Both the position numbers and the translations under genes were made by a program. DNA of 64,000 nt from Mesostigma viride (Eukaryota; Streptophyta; Mesostigmatophyceae; Mesostigmatales; Mesostigmataceae). The notes under the pieces were generated by a model. That model did no database searches and had not been told where the DNA came from. It saw nothing but the letters and a program-made list of their open reading frames with translations. Where the stretch lies: assembly GCA_009746045.1 (NCBI GenBank), contig RPFO01000015.1, positions 1,326,529 to 1,390,528 of the forward strand. The letters run 5' to 3'. Below are positions 8,913 through 20,059 of this stretch, one piece after another; position 1 is the first letter of the stretch; the number at the start of each line of letters is the position of its first letter.

Positions 8913-9581
8913 TGTTACGTGCCAACCCAGGTTCCTAGCCTGAGTTACGTAGCGAAAGATCCACCATGCCGGAATTAGGAATAATCAAGGTAGCCTAACG
9001 TAGATTGCGCTTCACGACGCGAGTCGTGAGATATCTGGCACCGCGGCTTGATGCCAAGCTAATTGTTACACACTTATATTGGCTAGCAATACCAATTACA
9101 AATGGATAGTTGCCCCAGGTTTAATATGAAGGCGTCATCGCACTTTACATTCATCAAACCAAGAGGACGAGACTCTCGTCCTCAGACCAATTTCACCTAG
9201 GTCTGCCACCAAGCTGGCAAGGGGTGCCGACATGGCGCCGACCTTCCAAAGCATGCAGTCCACACAAGATCCTCGAGTCGACATCGACCCTCGCCTACAG
9301 AATCCACGCATGAGTACAATATCTCAACCAGCTATAAAGTACGCAGCGCGGCGCGACTGCACCGGCCCCTAGAAGAATCGCATACAACAACCTAGGCCCA
9401 AACTAACTGGTCCGAATCACACAAACTATCATAGTTCCATACAAAAGTCCTGACCAACAAGGGACAATTCCCAAATTATAAGTCCCGAAATGAGTCCCAA
9501 AGTCCTACGGACTATGACAACAAGCCGAACTACATAATTTATTCCATTGTTGCGTCCGTTCTAAGGGGCCGGCACGCAACA
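8913..9581 (-). repeat. 3' LTR of Gypsy-A1
   Basis: 669 bp. In the element's sense it starts TGTTGCGTGCCGG and ends GGCACGTAACA. It is the inverted counterpart of the LTRs at 13475-14146 and 57579-58234. It contains a GAGACTCTCGTCCTC-type palindromic block shared by all three copies. Confidence 0.9.
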
Positions 9582-9606
9582 CTCCTCCGCCCCCCCCCAC
9601 GGGGGT
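9582..9606 (-). other. Polypurine tract of Gypsy-A1
   Basis: On the minus strand a G-run followed by CGGAGGAG abuts the LTR start TGTTGC. Gypsy-A2 has the matching GGGGGGGGCCGGAGGAG at 57562-57578. It would prime plus-strand synthesis. About 190 bp between it and ORF3 holds no gene. Confidence 0.75.
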
Positions 9607-9799
9607 CGGTAGTCCCTACCGTACAAGAGTTAGAAAAGAAACAAGTATGCTGCGCTACTATAAGAGTACTATGTCCCAACCCCGGTCCGCCCGCGGGTTA
9701 GTAATACCAGTTCCTCTAGAGGTTGATACACAGGACCAACCCTGACGTAGTAGCACGAAACAGTATGACAGGATCATTCCGCTATCCGTCATAAAACTC

Positions 9800-12231
9800 T
9801 CACAACCACCTTAACGCGCCGTTGTTGGCGCGCCGTTGTTGCTGGGCCGCGATAAGGGCCTGACGACCCAGTGGCGTCATATTCCGAATCAGACTACCGG
9901 GATGCGAGCGCAGGTTTCTCTCGAAGGCCACCTGGTAGGGTGACACCTTCTGTCGGCCGACCCGAGAGAGGCTGCTCCACCCACGTGCCCGCGGGCCACA
10001 TGGCCATGAATCCGGCGAAGTTCTGAGGGTGAGTGAACATCAGGGTCAAAGCCGACTTATCCACCACCCCACAACGATGAACACTAACGAAGTCCACCCC
10101 CATCTTGAACACCTCGGTGCGCACGTGGTCCTCATCATAGGTAGTCTTCAGGGTCCACGCAAAGTCTGGCGCCGTCTTGTCAAGGAATGCGCGCCCATCC
10201 ACTGGGGCCACTTTAGGGGGCGCCACCGTGTGCCCTATCCCGTCCACATAAACGTCCAGTCCCACCAGTCTTCCGTGCCAAACCGCACTACGTGCCCCAC
10301 GGTGAAGGGGAGGTGCCGGCTGGATGGTTGCGGCAGCGGCACCGGAATCTGTGGTGAGAAGGTCATCTCCAGCTGCTCCCAGTATGCCCCGCGGTCCACA
10401 GCACACTAGGGTCCGGCTTGAAAGACCAAGGGATCGGGCACATGCATTCCGGTGGGAACTTGGAGCGACGGACCCTCGAAGTGCAAACACAATTTCTCTG
10501 TCCGCGGCCCCGGCCCCCCATACCTCGCCACCCTGCCCGGCTGAGTCCGCATGAAATCCCCCAGCGTCCATTCCTCATACGGAAACGGTACCAAGGACCC
10601 CATGGACTCCATGGCGCCCGCCCCGCTGGGCCCCTCCTTGGCGCGTAGTGGCGCCTCAGCCCTAGTAGGGCCGCTGTGTTCCTCCGCGGAACGAGATGAA
10701 TGCCGATCAGCCGTAGCAGGTCCGCTGGGTCCCTCCGCAGAACGCAGTGAAGACGGTTCAGCCCTGTCAGGCCGGGGGCGGGGTTCCAACGAAACGGTGA
10801 AGGTTGGTTCCAGTTGGTCCGCATCCGGGGGCCCACCCGAGGCCTCGCCGGAGGGCTCGCCCCTAGGCGGCCGCGCTGCCCGCTCCTGTGTTATCTCCAC
10901 CGTCTCCTGCCACCGTCGCCGCGCTGTCTCCCGCTCAAGGTCGCGCGCGGCATCCCACGTCCGCTTCCATTGCTGATCGTCCCGACGGCTGGCTGGGGGC
11001 GGTGACGCCCGGCGAGTGCCAGGGTCGCTCCTCGGCCCTGGGTACTGATTGAGATTGGGAACGCGACGAGGGCGAACGGCGGGGAACAGGTCGTTCTGGC
11101 TCGCGCCGTGTAGCTGGCCGGCTCCGCTCACCCCACCCTGTCGCCGCCTGAGTAGACCGGTGTTCCCGACTGGAATGCCGTCCCCAACCGGTTGCGGGCG
11201 GGGGTGCGTCATAACGCACTACGGGACGGTGTCCTGGTCCGCCCACCAAGGGAGGAGGGTCCCGGGGACGCGGGTCACGCGGAGGAGAACGTGGGGGAGG
11301 GTAGTCTGAATCATAGCCATCACTCCCGCTGTCTTGGTCTTCGTTGTCCATCTCGATGATGCGATCCAAGGCCATCCGGAGAGAATACTGCCCTTCCCGT
11401 TGGCACTTCTCGCCCCGCAATGCCCCCTCCAAAGGGAGGTACCGAGGAAACCGGCTCCTTAGGAGGTCCCGCACTGACGCTGGGACTAGGAGTAGCAAGA
11501 GTCGCGGGTATACCAGGCTGGCCTCGACAGTGGCGATACACTGGTTACACGGACACTCCCTCACGTGGGTATCCCAAGCCGTGCCGGTCACCACGCACGC
11601 CGTCGCGCACTGCGGTGCGGGTCTCCACCTTGAAACCCACATTCCTCCGAACGTGCAACTGGAATTTCTCCAGCGGACCTGGGGCGACGCGCGGCAGAAT
11701 CGAATCGGCCCGGTGGTCGGAAGGCATCCGATTATGGCGCCGACGCCGCCGCTCGAATAAGGTCTCACCCTCCTTGCCGTAGTCACGCAGAAACAAACGA
11801 GGGTTGAAAGTCTCCTCGTTTATCTCTTTCACCAACTGCAAGGTGCGCGCGTCTGGTGCCACCGGCCCGGTCGGCATCTCCCGAATGTTGCCGCGCCCGG
11901 ATGAGGGCACGACCGGCCGGCGGGCCCCGCCTCCTGACCCCCCAGCTCCTGGAATGGCGGCCCCTCGGACCGCAGGCTCTCCGCGAGCTGTCTGCGTCCT
12001 CGCCTCTGCCGCCGAAGTCTCACCGCGAGCAGGTACCGGCCCAAACTGCTGACGGTGCGGCTCAGGGGACTCTGGATCTGGCATCTCCAGGTCGACTAAC
12101 TCCTCCTCGCTCTGCACCCCCTCTGCATCAGGTATGTCGGTATCTGCTGCCTCGATCCGCGGCACTGGAAGTCGTGTCTCTGGGAAGCGCCTCCGCGGCG
12201 TCCCCGGCCCTGCATAAGCAACACACGACAA
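9800..12231 (-). pseudogene. ORF3 of Gypsy-A1 (env-position protein of unknown function), frameshifted
   Basis: Three to four overlapping frames on the minus strand together match the ORF3 of Gypsy-A2 at 54895-57360 almost residue for residue. They cover an acidic N-terminus, a region with CPCNQC, a hydrophobic LLLLLVP stretch, a long Pro/Arg/Ser-rich disordered middle, and a C-terminal globular part rich in aromatic residues. Frameshifts lie near 11570, 11010 and 10420. No signal peptide or retroviral Env feature is seen. No family is recognised. No ATG opens the N-terminal frame, so its start is uncertain. Confidence 0.65.
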
Positions 12232-12304
12232 CAGAGGTATCAGTCGACGTGCACCTTGATACCTGGCTCACACAACCCTCACTTCCTGCATCGTGTGGAG
12301 TCCT

Positions 12305-13474
12305 CTATCGTAAGTGGTGCGTCTTCTTGTACGCCTCTAGTAAACGAGCGCACCCGGCTAACTCAGTCGCGGTGCGCCAGGAGTCCTCTGACTCATGCAT
12401 GTTGTGGAAATCGCCATCGCACGCGGTATTGTCATTGGACCCCACGTCCTCGCTTGACGTCCCGGTGTCCCACAATCTCCGCCACCTCATCCTCCTGTTC
12501 CCCCGTGTCCAGGTTGAACTCCAGCGGGGCTGGGGGATTTACCCGGCCCTGGATGGTGTTCTGGTGACACAGCTTGAGCTGGTCGCGATGGAACCGGTTG
12601 GACGTGAGGTTCCATGACACAGGGATGTCCACCTGGAACATGACCTCGTCGAACTTGTCGAGGACCTTGTAGGGGCCCAAGAACATGGGACGGAGCTTAG
12701 TCTTCAGCTCCTTCTCCACCTTATCAGCAAAGCGTCCGATCTGCGGGCCCTCCACCAGGACCCAGTCGCCCACCTCGATGGGCGGCGTCCGAGCATCCCG
12801 CTTCCCTGCTGTTCTGGCCATGTACCGCTCTGCCGCGGCGCAATAACCCTGGACTGCGCTGTTATGCGCCTGGTGCATCTGCTGCAGCAGCCGCTCGACC
12901 CCTTGCAGGGTATCCCGTTTGACCTGATCCTCACCACGTTCTGGACTCAGGAGCAGGTCGGGCGGCGTGAGGGGATGTCGGCCGGAGTTGAGGAAAAAGG
13001 GAGTGAATCCGTGAGCGGCCTGGGGGGCATTATTCAGTGAAAATTCCACCAAGCCCAGAAGTTCCTCCCAATTGCTACGGTAGCGCAATTGGTCCGCGGG
13101 GTCCCACCGCGTCGGTGTAGTGGCGCATGGTCTCTTGCAGCGTACGATTCAGCCGCTCCACCATGTGCGACAACGAGCTGTGGTAGGCTGTGCCCAGTGA
13201 CACCTTGGTGCCCAACCGCTCGATCGAAGAACTCCTGCCAGAATTTGGCCGTGAAGAGCTTGTCGCGGTCAGAGATGAACTGTCGGCTGAGCCCGTGGAA
13301 CCGGAACACGTGAGTAAGGTATAGCTTGGCACACCCTTCCGCCGTGAGGTCGGCAGGGCCATGGGGCCAGATGACACATACGCGTCAGTCGGTCCACGAA
13401 CACCAAGACCATGCTGTTGCCGCCCTTCGTCTTCTTGAATGGGCCGATGAAATCCATCATGATGGAATCCCACG
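12305..13474 (-). pseudogene. Integrase C-terminal part of Gypsy-A1 with chromodomain, interrupted by Gypsy-A2
   Basis: Begins at DSIMMDFIGPF (first catalytic Asp) directly at the insertion point and continues through ISDRDKLF (second Asp) and VERLNR (Glu), a GPY/F-like module (FLGPYKVLDK), and a C-terminal chromodomain ending THHLR. A one-base insertion before the GTKVS segment shifts the frame; the same base is present in Gypsy-A2. A further shift lies near 13085. The chromodomain would direct insertion by reading chromatin marks, as in chromoviruses. Confidence 0.8.
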
Positions 13475-14146
13475 TGTTGCGTGCCGGCCCTTTAGAACGG
13501 ACGCAACAATGGAATAAATTATGTAGTTCGGCTTGTTGTCATAGTCCGTAGGACTTTGGGACTCATTTCGGGACTTATAATTTGGGAATTGTCCCTTGTT
13601 GGTCAGGACTTTTGTATGGAACTATGATAGTTTGTGTGATTCGGACCAGTTAGTTTGGGCCTAGGTTGTTGTATGCGATTCTTCTAGGGGCCGGTGCAGT
13701 CGCGCCGCGCTGCGTACTTTATAGCTGGTTGAGATATTGTACTCATGCGTGGATTCTGTAGGCGAGGGTCGATGTCGACTCGAGGATCTTGTGTGGACTG
13801 CATGCTTTGGAAGGTCGGCGCCATGTCGGCACCCCTTGCCAGCTTGGTGGCAGACCTAGGTGAAATTGGTCTGAGGACGAGAGTCTCGTCCTCTTGGTTT
13901 GATGAATGTAAAGTGCGATGACGCCTTCATATTAAACCTGGGGCAACTATCCATTTGTAATTGGTATTGCTAGCCAATATAAGTGTGTAACAATTAGCTT
14001 GGCATCAAGCCGCGGTGCCAGATATCTCACGACTCGCGTCGTGAAGCGCAATCTACGTTAGGCTACCTTGATTATTCCTAATTCCGGCATGGGGGATCTT
14101 TCGCTACGTAACTCAGGCTAGGAACCCAGTGGGTTGGCACGTAACA
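13475..14146 (+). repeat. 5' LTR of Gypsy-A2
   Basis: 672 bp, TGTTGC to GTAACA. It matches 57579-58234 with about a dozen substitutions and indels of 1-8 bases. It abuts integrase coding sequence of Gypsy-A1 on its left and a tRNA-like primer site on its right. Confidence 0.92.
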
Positions 14147-14147
14147 C

Positions 14148-14161
14148 TGGTATCGGAGGGA
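14148..14161 (+). other. Primer-binding site of Gypsy-A2 (initiator Met tRNA-like)
   Basis: One base after the LTR, TGGTATCGGAGGGA resembles the TGGTATCAGAGC site complementary to the 3' end of initiator methionine tRNA. Copia-B has the same TGGTATCGGAGG at its own LTR edge, so the host initiator tRNA probably ends CCTCCGATACCA. Confidence 0.75.
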
Positions 14162-14888
14162 AAATGTGCTGGAGAGGTGAGCTAACTCTCGCGGAGAGGG
14201 TTAGTGAGGCCAATTAGGATACCAAGGCGGTGCTTGGTGTAGATAGAGATTCCAGTATTCAACGATTGCTGACAGGTCGGCGGGCGGCGGCCAGCCCGTA
14301 AGGGATTCAACGACGACCTAGACAGCAAGCGGCCTGTCCGGGATACTCGGCGGGGCCAGCCATGGCCCTGTGGTGAGGTGCTATGGACAGTAGCGGCCAT
14401 TACCCCTGTTTTCAACGACACCTAGCTAGTGGCGGCTAGAGCTCCGGCTCTCAACGACACCAGGTGGCGGCCAGCTCAGGGGTTCTCAACGACAGTGACG
14501 ATGGTACGTCCCCTAGTTTAGATTTCTTTTCTTAGACGCTTGTCTTCTCTCCGGGACTGCACGCGTAGGGGGTTTATGTTAAATGTTGTGCTTTCTATAG
14601 GCGTTTCTATGTCGTTTGTGCCCATGGACGTCGCGGAGACGCCCATCGTTGTTTGACCTGCAACGGGTCTTGGGGTGGATACCGTCTGGCTGTTGCCGAT
14701 TATGTTGACGGTGTTTACCTCTGTGAGCCCCGCGGAGGGGAGTAGCGTAATGTGCCCTTGTTCGCGGAGAGCTTGGGCGTGTGATGTGTTAGATTCTGTC
14801 CTTCTTCCTCGTTGCGTTTGGTAAAGGTCACTGCACTTAGAGGTATCCCTGGGAACCCCTTTTCTCCTTCTTGCAAGCTTCTGCTAGC
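14162..14888 (+). other. 5' leader of Gypsy-A2 with repeated CAACGAC motifs, split by Gypsy-B
   Basis: No gene. The motif TCAACGA recurs about five times between 14255 and 14495, the last three as a roughly 38-bp tandem unit containing GGCGGCCAGC and TCTCAACGACACC. The leader ends at CTAGC, duplicated at 31146-31150 on the far side of Gypsy-B, and continues there for 12 bases to the start of the viroplasmin-like gene. It could hold packaging signals. Confidence 0.5.
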
Positions 14889-15461
14889 TGTTACGCCGCG
14901 GATATCTACCTCCGCCTCTACCTCTAATGGGCCTGATACTACCTAAACTGGTCAGGCCTCCTCTACTCAAACCTCTGGCGAAAGACGAACGTGACGGAGC
15001 TGATCTCAATGCATTAACGTATGTGTTACTATAATACGCCATACAACCATTTACCAAAACCCGTTTACTCCAGGAATAGAGGAAGGAAACACAACTACAC
15101 TGCCGTGACCCAAGCCTAAATGTGTTAATTCATTTAACACACGCCGAGTGCACACACAAGGGGTAGAACGCGCATAAATGGTCACCAACGGTCCAACACG
15201 CTCGGGCCGACATGGCCCTCGCCTACAGATGCACGCTGGTCCACTACATCTACTGATGCACGCTGGTCCACTACATTCTACCACAGGATCAGGACCACTA
15301 GTAAAGTACGCGGCGCGGCGCCCAACGGCACCCAATGTACCACAGTACTGTTACGAGGACAATAATGTCCCGGTAGGAGCCTAAACGTAAACCTAGGGAC
15401 AACCGAGGCAAAAGACCTAATTTACGTCCGTAACTACAACGAATTGTTACGCGACGTAACA
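14889..15461 (-). repeat. 3' LTR of Gypsy-B
   Basis: 573 bp with TG...CA ends (TGTTACGCC to GACGTAACA on the plus strand). It matches 30574-31145 with two substitutions and one one-base indel. Confidence 0.92.
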
Positions 15462-15830
15462 CCTCCCCCCCACAAAGGTAGGGAGCCCTCTCCCTACGCA
15501 CAGGGAGGAAACAAAGGAGTAGGAAACCTAATGCACCCAGCACACACCAACACAATCGGCAGGCCATCCAAGATACAAAGCACCAATAGTTCACACGGTC
15601 TCCACCACCACGCCGGGAGGTGTAGGGTTAGCCAGCACCAAGCCTGGTGGTAGGTTCCCCTAACTGCCTGGAACAAAGTCCTTGCCGGGGGGGAACGGCA
15701 CTGGGCAGGACACACAGAGTAAACCAATCAGCACCAAGGACCAAGAACGACCAGTCAACTGGCCAGAACGTGAGAGCGACTCTATATACCGGAGGGACAA
15801 CACCCTCAGGTCGGGCCTAAGGCCCTCTAT
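15462..15830 (-). other. 3' UTR and polypurine tract of Gypsy-B
   Basis: On the minus strand GTGGGGGGGAGG directly precedes the LTR start, a typical polypurine tract. The remainder to the ORF3 stop at 15831 shows no gene. Confidence 0.65.
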
Positions 15831-15974
15831 CTAATGGCCATCCGTCTGGTAGGTACCACGGGAGGCCAGCAGGACATCCAGGTATGCCTGGTAGTGAGAC
15901 ACATCCTCAGCATTGTCGTGCCTATCTACGGTGAGGAAAACATCGGCCCACACGCCGTCGGGGAAAAGTCCCAG
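15831..15974 (-). pseudogene. C-terminal end of Gypsy-B ORF3, cut off by Copia-B
   Basis: Reading across the Copia-B insertion with one CCCAG removed, the ORF3 frame at 20912 continues here for about 45 codons to a TAG at 15831-15833. This end contains PDGVWADV and VSHYQAYL, which resemble PAGTWVEL and VSPYQVAF at the C-terminus of Gypsy-A ORF3 (57170-57240). The split is exact, so ORF3 was intact until Copia-B inserted. Confidence 0.7.
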
Positions 15975-16826
15975 TGTTGGAAAAGGTAGAGGAAACTAAT
16001 GGGTTTTACACAATGCCTTGTGCTTGGCCTTGCTACCCACACACCTTGCAGGTGCTGAAAGAAAGAGAGGTTGAAGACAATTTACGTGGAAGAATAAATG
16101 GCTTTATTAGAATATAATAGTTGGAGAAGAGCTTGAATGGAGGTTGAATGGAGGTTGAATGGAGGTTAAATGGAGGTGAAATGGAGGTGAAATGGAGGTA
16201 CCTGCCCTTAGGGGGCAGTTTCCTTTTATACCTTTTAGGCTAGGAAGGATGACATCAGCAATGACATCATCACAGAAGCTTGTAGAAACATCCTGGCATA
16301 TTCCTAGCATATTCCCAGCATATTCTCAGTATATTCCAGGAATATTCCTGGCATATTCTTAGAACATTCCTAGAACATTCTAGACATGATCCAATGAGCT
16401 GGCATAATAGCTAGATGCCAAGTGTCTACATAATAATGTGCCACATAACATAATTAATAAAGTGACACATCTCTTCTCCTTGGAGTGACAAGTGCCATAC
16501 AATGAGTCTACCCACTTGTCATCATGTAAGTCATAACATGTGTCATCATGAGCTTTCAACACTTGTCAGCTCATGGACCAAACACTTGTCCACTAGGCCA
16601 TAGCACCACTTGTCAATCAAATACGTGATGCCACTAGGCTGACTCAGGGTACAAGTCATCCATGTCCAAGTATAGGACTATGGCACATGAATATTGATCA
16701 GCTCATTGAGCCTGTTCCATCTAGCTCATCATAGCTATCAAATTCCCAGTCCATAAGGAATAAATCCAACAAGAAATAAATCAGGCTGGGATATATTGTG
16801 GCCAGGTGGATATAATATCCCTAACA
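15975..16826 (-). repeat. 3' LTR of Copia-B
   Basis: TGTTGG to CTAACA, 852 bp. Near 16131-16200 it has an 11-12 base tandem repeat of the type ATGGAGGTTGA/ATGGAGGTGAA (about six units). At 16290-16385 there is an array of about nine short CATATTCC-like units. An AATAAATGG signal lies near 16093. Confidence 0.93.
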
Positions 16827-17964
16827 CCCCCCTTAGCCACATGGGCACAATGCAAAAGATGTCTGGGTAGGTGGAATCTCAACACCCCCCTTAGCCACAT
16901 GCTCGTAGCATGCCGTCCAGTTGCTAGCATGGTGCAACTGAAAATGAAGATGCCGTCCTCGTGAAACGCTTGAAGCTCCAACATGCGGTCATGAGCCGCA
17001 CTACCGCCACTGATCCCCCCCCGGCAACGCGAATGAGTGTCCAACCATAGCAGCAACGCACTAGCTGCCCATCTTGGATGGCTGATACCCAACCCTTAGT
17101 TGGAAAAAGTGCTCTAGATGCTACATTCCCCCCTCACTCAAAGCGGCTGCCCATGGACACAATAGGGCCACACAGTCCCACACATACAATACGGCAACAC
17201 ATGCCAACAAAGAAGGTCCCTATGAGCTAACCCAAACGGTATAGAGGTAGGGTAACGGCAACAACACGTGCTGTACACACACGGAGCAACATAACATACG
17301 CCATCTCACAAAATTAATGACACCAACATCACGTTTTACGCCAATATTTAAACGGGGTGAACAAACAAACATGGCAACAAATGCCACACAAACAAGGTAC
17401 AATACAACCTTCAACACAAAACAGAGTGGCCATAACAGATAAACGCGCTTCATAGCAAAGAAAACAGGACGTGCAAAACATTACCGCCACAAAGGCGAAC
17501 ACAAGTAACGATTACTTGGTCACGATTCACAAATCAATGCCCGAGAGTAAACATTACGTCCGACATTACATGCTATGCCGAAATGCACAGCCGAATTGGA
17601 CACAAAGGACGTAAACATTTGCATACAGGCAATGCTCTCAGCACAAAACAAAATAACACACGCGTCACAGGCACGAAAACAAGTCGTAGACGACGATACA
17701 ACGGCGCTTCACTACGCCGCAGACTAGTGCCACAAATAGCGTGCAAAAACACTGGAGATACACTCCAGGTACGTAGAAAACGGTCTCGTGGGAACAATCC
17801 CAAAATGCGTGGGCCATTGCCACTGAACGCATGGCAAAATAAGCACATAATTGCTGGAAGAACACAAAGAAAGAACCAGAAAACGCAGGCTTACGGCGCC
17901 TCACAAGTTCCAGCAAACACGACACAAAAGTCGACATACAAGTTCATTTCCCACAGACAAAACA
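16827..17964 (-). other. Non-coding 3' region of Copia-B with duplicated polypurine tract
   Basis: On the minus strand GTGGCTAAGGGGGG precedes the LTR start TGTTAG; a second copy, GTGGCTAAGGGGGGTGTTG, lies about 55 bases upstream (near 16875-16900). The rest has no convincing coding frame. In an autonomous copia this space would hold integrase, RT and RNase H. Confidence 0.55.
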
Positions 17965-19992
17965 TTAGGGCAACCTTGAGAAGTGGGATCTGTGCATCCT
18001 GGGCGACAATTTCCAAGGGTCGTTGCAGCTAGCGCAGTTGCAAATGCCATGGCCTGGCCGAACACCGTAAACTGACCGACGTGATGCCTTGGCAGCATTT
18101 TGCACCCGAGTTGACCGTTGGTGCTTGACAACACTTTGGCTGACAGGTCGCTGTCCACGTCGTTGTCGGCTCGCTCGAGGCCTCGCGCCAGCACCGGACT
18201 TGGCAGTCCAGTACTTGGAAAAATTTTGTAGCTTGGTCGATTTCGCCCTCGCGCCACGAATTTGTTCCCCCTCAGTTAGGCTGGCAGCGTTCGAGCGCCG
18301 CGCCTTTGGTCTGGTCGCCGGACTTGAGTTACGAGCACCAGTGTCACCTGGTATGCTGGCGGCGACAACGCGCTCCGCCTGCACTGGGCTGTTCTGGACC
18401 GCAGTTTCTGGAAGTACTTCAGCGTCTGACACGGACTTCTCCATTGCGCTGGAAACTTCTCGAATTGGCGTGAACTTCCACTGGGCCGGCGCAGAGTATA
18501 TAAAGCCACGCAGTGTGCGAGTAATGCCCAGTAGGCCGCCCCCGATCCCGCATACACGGGCAAGCATGGCCAGTATGACCGTTAGGCCCACGGCCAGCCA
18601 CTCCGCCGCGTGTCCCGAGGCACGTGAGATGCTGCGCTCGCTGCTCGCCATTTTCTGCCCTTGACAGGCAGCGTCGACGTCCTTGAAGCTCGTCGCCGAA
18701 GATTTCAGCTCTGGGATGGCGTCCATTGCTGCGTCCGCACCGCGCGCGGGCAAAAAGTAGGTGTTGTTCCTCGTCACGATGCTGCAGGGCCTGCTGTCCA
18801 GCACAGCAACCCGCTTGGCGAGGTCGACGTTGTGGCCATCCTTGACGAGCTGGCCGACAGATAAAAGTCGGGTGCTCAGCCTGGGAACGAGCAGCGCGTT
18901 TTGGAGGTGCACGTCCGCGTCCTGACCCGGCAGCTTCAGTTTGACAGTCCCGATGGCTGTCGCCTTCAGTTGGCCGCCTGAGCCGGCAATTTCCCTGTTG
19001 TGAGGGTGCAGGCACACGAAATCCGACGGGCATGGCGTCATGTGACAGCTCGCTGCGGAATCCAGCACCCAGCTGGTCGGTGCTTTCTTTTCATACTGCG
19101 TGAGTGCAGCAGCATCCGACGGCGATGGCGACTCGGCGATGGTGGCGAAGACGAAGCCGGACCGCTCCGCAGCCTCCTCGGTGATACGCGCCTCGCTGGC
19201 ACCTGGTGAGTGCTCCTTTCTCGCTTGGTTCCGTCGCGTTGCCTTGTTCTTGCGTTCTTGCTTCAGCTCTGGATGCTTCTCCCAGCACTGGGCCTCCACG
19301 TGCCCGAGCTTCTTGCAGTGATAGCACCGCTTTCCTCCACTTTTCTTGGTAGTAGCGTGGAAAGCTTGGCCGTCCGATGAGCTCTCCTTCTTTGCTTCAG
19401 CAGAACGCCCTCCCATCAGCATGTCCTCCGCCTCCAGCAGCGCAGCCTTTACCTCCTCCAAGTTGTCCTCCTCCTTGAAATGCACCGATATCAGCGCAGG
19501 GCGATATTTGTCTGGCAGGCCGCTCTTGAGAATGGCTGCGAAGTCTTGGTCACTCATGACTCCCCCCACAGCACGGTACTCCGCCAGCAGCAGCAGTCCC
19601 CTTAGGATATACTGCCCCATGGTCTCCCCTGGCTTCATTTGCAGCCTGTGCAGCTGGACCCTGAGGTCCATCCGGTGGCTCTTGGTGAGCTTTTGCTGCT
19701 CGTAGACCTCCCTCAGCGTCTTGTAGAGCTTGCTGCCAGATTGGTCTGGCACGAGCGATAGGATGCGCCTCGCTTCTCCAACAAGTGCAGCTGAGATAAC
19801 AAGGCCGACAGCCATGTCAGCCTTGGGGTCCTCCTTGGTGCCAAGCAGAACATCCTTAGCCCCGTAGAAGCGACAGAAGCCCTCAAGGGATGTCTTGGTC
19901 TCCTCCCAGCCACGTAAACTTGTGCCGTCAAATTTCAGCACCATCTTGGAGCACACATTCAGCATAGGAATGTAGTCCACCTCGCTTGCCAT
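17965..19992 (-). CDS. Gag-protease protein of Copia-B with C-terminal membrane segment
   Basis: The start is the ATG at 19992 (MASEVDYIP), just after the primer site; 675 residues. Residues 1-190 form a copia-type gag (UBN2-like; LKFDGTSLRGWEE, a glutamine/lysine-rich middle, LPDKYRP). A zinc knuckle CYHCKKLGHVEAQC lies at 223-236. A copia retropepsin has WVLDSAASCHMT at about 308-319 (DSA where DSG is usual) and LLSVGQL downstream. The pre-integrase start (NTYFLPARG) is present, but integrase is absent. Instead there is a tail with a hydrophobic, probably membrane-spanning segment at about 465-489 (WLAVGLTVILAML) and a long Arg/Ser-rich basic end. The frame is intact. Confidence 0.85.
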   Translation of the reverse strand: MASEVDYIPMLNVCSKMVLKFDGTSLRGWEETKTSLEGFCRFYGAKDVLLGTKEDPKADMAVGLVISAALVGEARRILSLVPDQSGSKLYKTLREVYEQQKLTKSHRMDLRVQLHRLQMKPGETMGQYILRGLLLLAEYRAVGGVMSDQDFAAILKSGLPDKYRPALISVHFKEEDNLEEVKAALLEAEDMLMGGRSAEAKKESSSDGQAFHATTKKSGGKRCYHCKKLGHVEAQCWEKHPELKQERKNKATRRNQARKEHSPGASEARITEEAAERSGFVFATIAESPSPSDAAALTQYEKKAPTSWVLDSAASCHMTPCPSDFVCLHPHNREIAGSGGQLKATAIGTVKLKLPGQDADVHLQNALLVPRLSTRLLSVGQLVKDGHNVDLAKRVAVLDSRPCSIVTRNNTYFLPARGADAAMDAIPELKSSATSFKDVDAACQGQKMASSERSISRASGHAAEWLAVGLTVILAMLARVCGIGGGLLGITRTLRGFIYSAPAQWKFTPIREVSSAMEKSVSDAEVLPETAVQNSPVQAERVVAASIPGDTGARNSSPATRPKARRSNAASLTEGEQIRGARAKSTKLQNFSKYWTAKSGAGARPRASRQRRGQRPVSQSVVKHQRSTRVQNAAKASRRSVYGVRPGHGICNCASCNDPWKLSPRMHRSHFSRLP

Positions 19993-20044
19993 GGAGCTTG
20001 TAACTGGGCTGGGTTTCTTAGTGGTCTTCTTGGAGCTCACGAAC

Positions 20045-20059
20045 AATCCTCCGATACCA
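20045..20059 (-). other. Primer-binding site of Copia-B (initiator Met tRNA-like)
   Basis: On the minus strand TGGTATCGGAGGATT directly abuts the 5' LTR. It resembles the copia-typical TGGTATCAGAGC, complementary to initiator methionine tRNA. Confidence 0.8.

Larger units (their letters stand above)
8913..13474 (-). mobile_element. Gypsy-A1 (outer element), 3' portion
   Basis: On the minus strand this holds the integrase core onwards, a chromodomain, ORF3, a polypurine tract and the 3' LTR. The 5' portion of the same element is at 58235-64000. Removing 13475-58234 and one CCACG repeat rejoins the integrase reading frame at GPW-DSIMMDF. The left flank is GTGGG at 8908-8912, so the other end of the element, beyond the window, should also carry GTGGG. 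Confidence 0.85.

Noticed and set aside
10551-10976. Plus-strand frames in the Gypsy-A1 ORF3 region (and minus-strand ones at 56179-56604)
   Set aside because: They are antisense to ORF3 and identical in both copies only because the GC-rich ORF3 is.
13475-14146. Solo LTR of Gypsy-A inserted in Gypsy-A1
   Set aside because: A primer site and leader follow directly, and the matching LTR with the same target duplication is at 57579-58234.
16130-16390. CRISPR-like array
   Set aside because: Units are 11-12 bp, contiguous, without spacers, and lie inside an LTR of a eukaryotic element.
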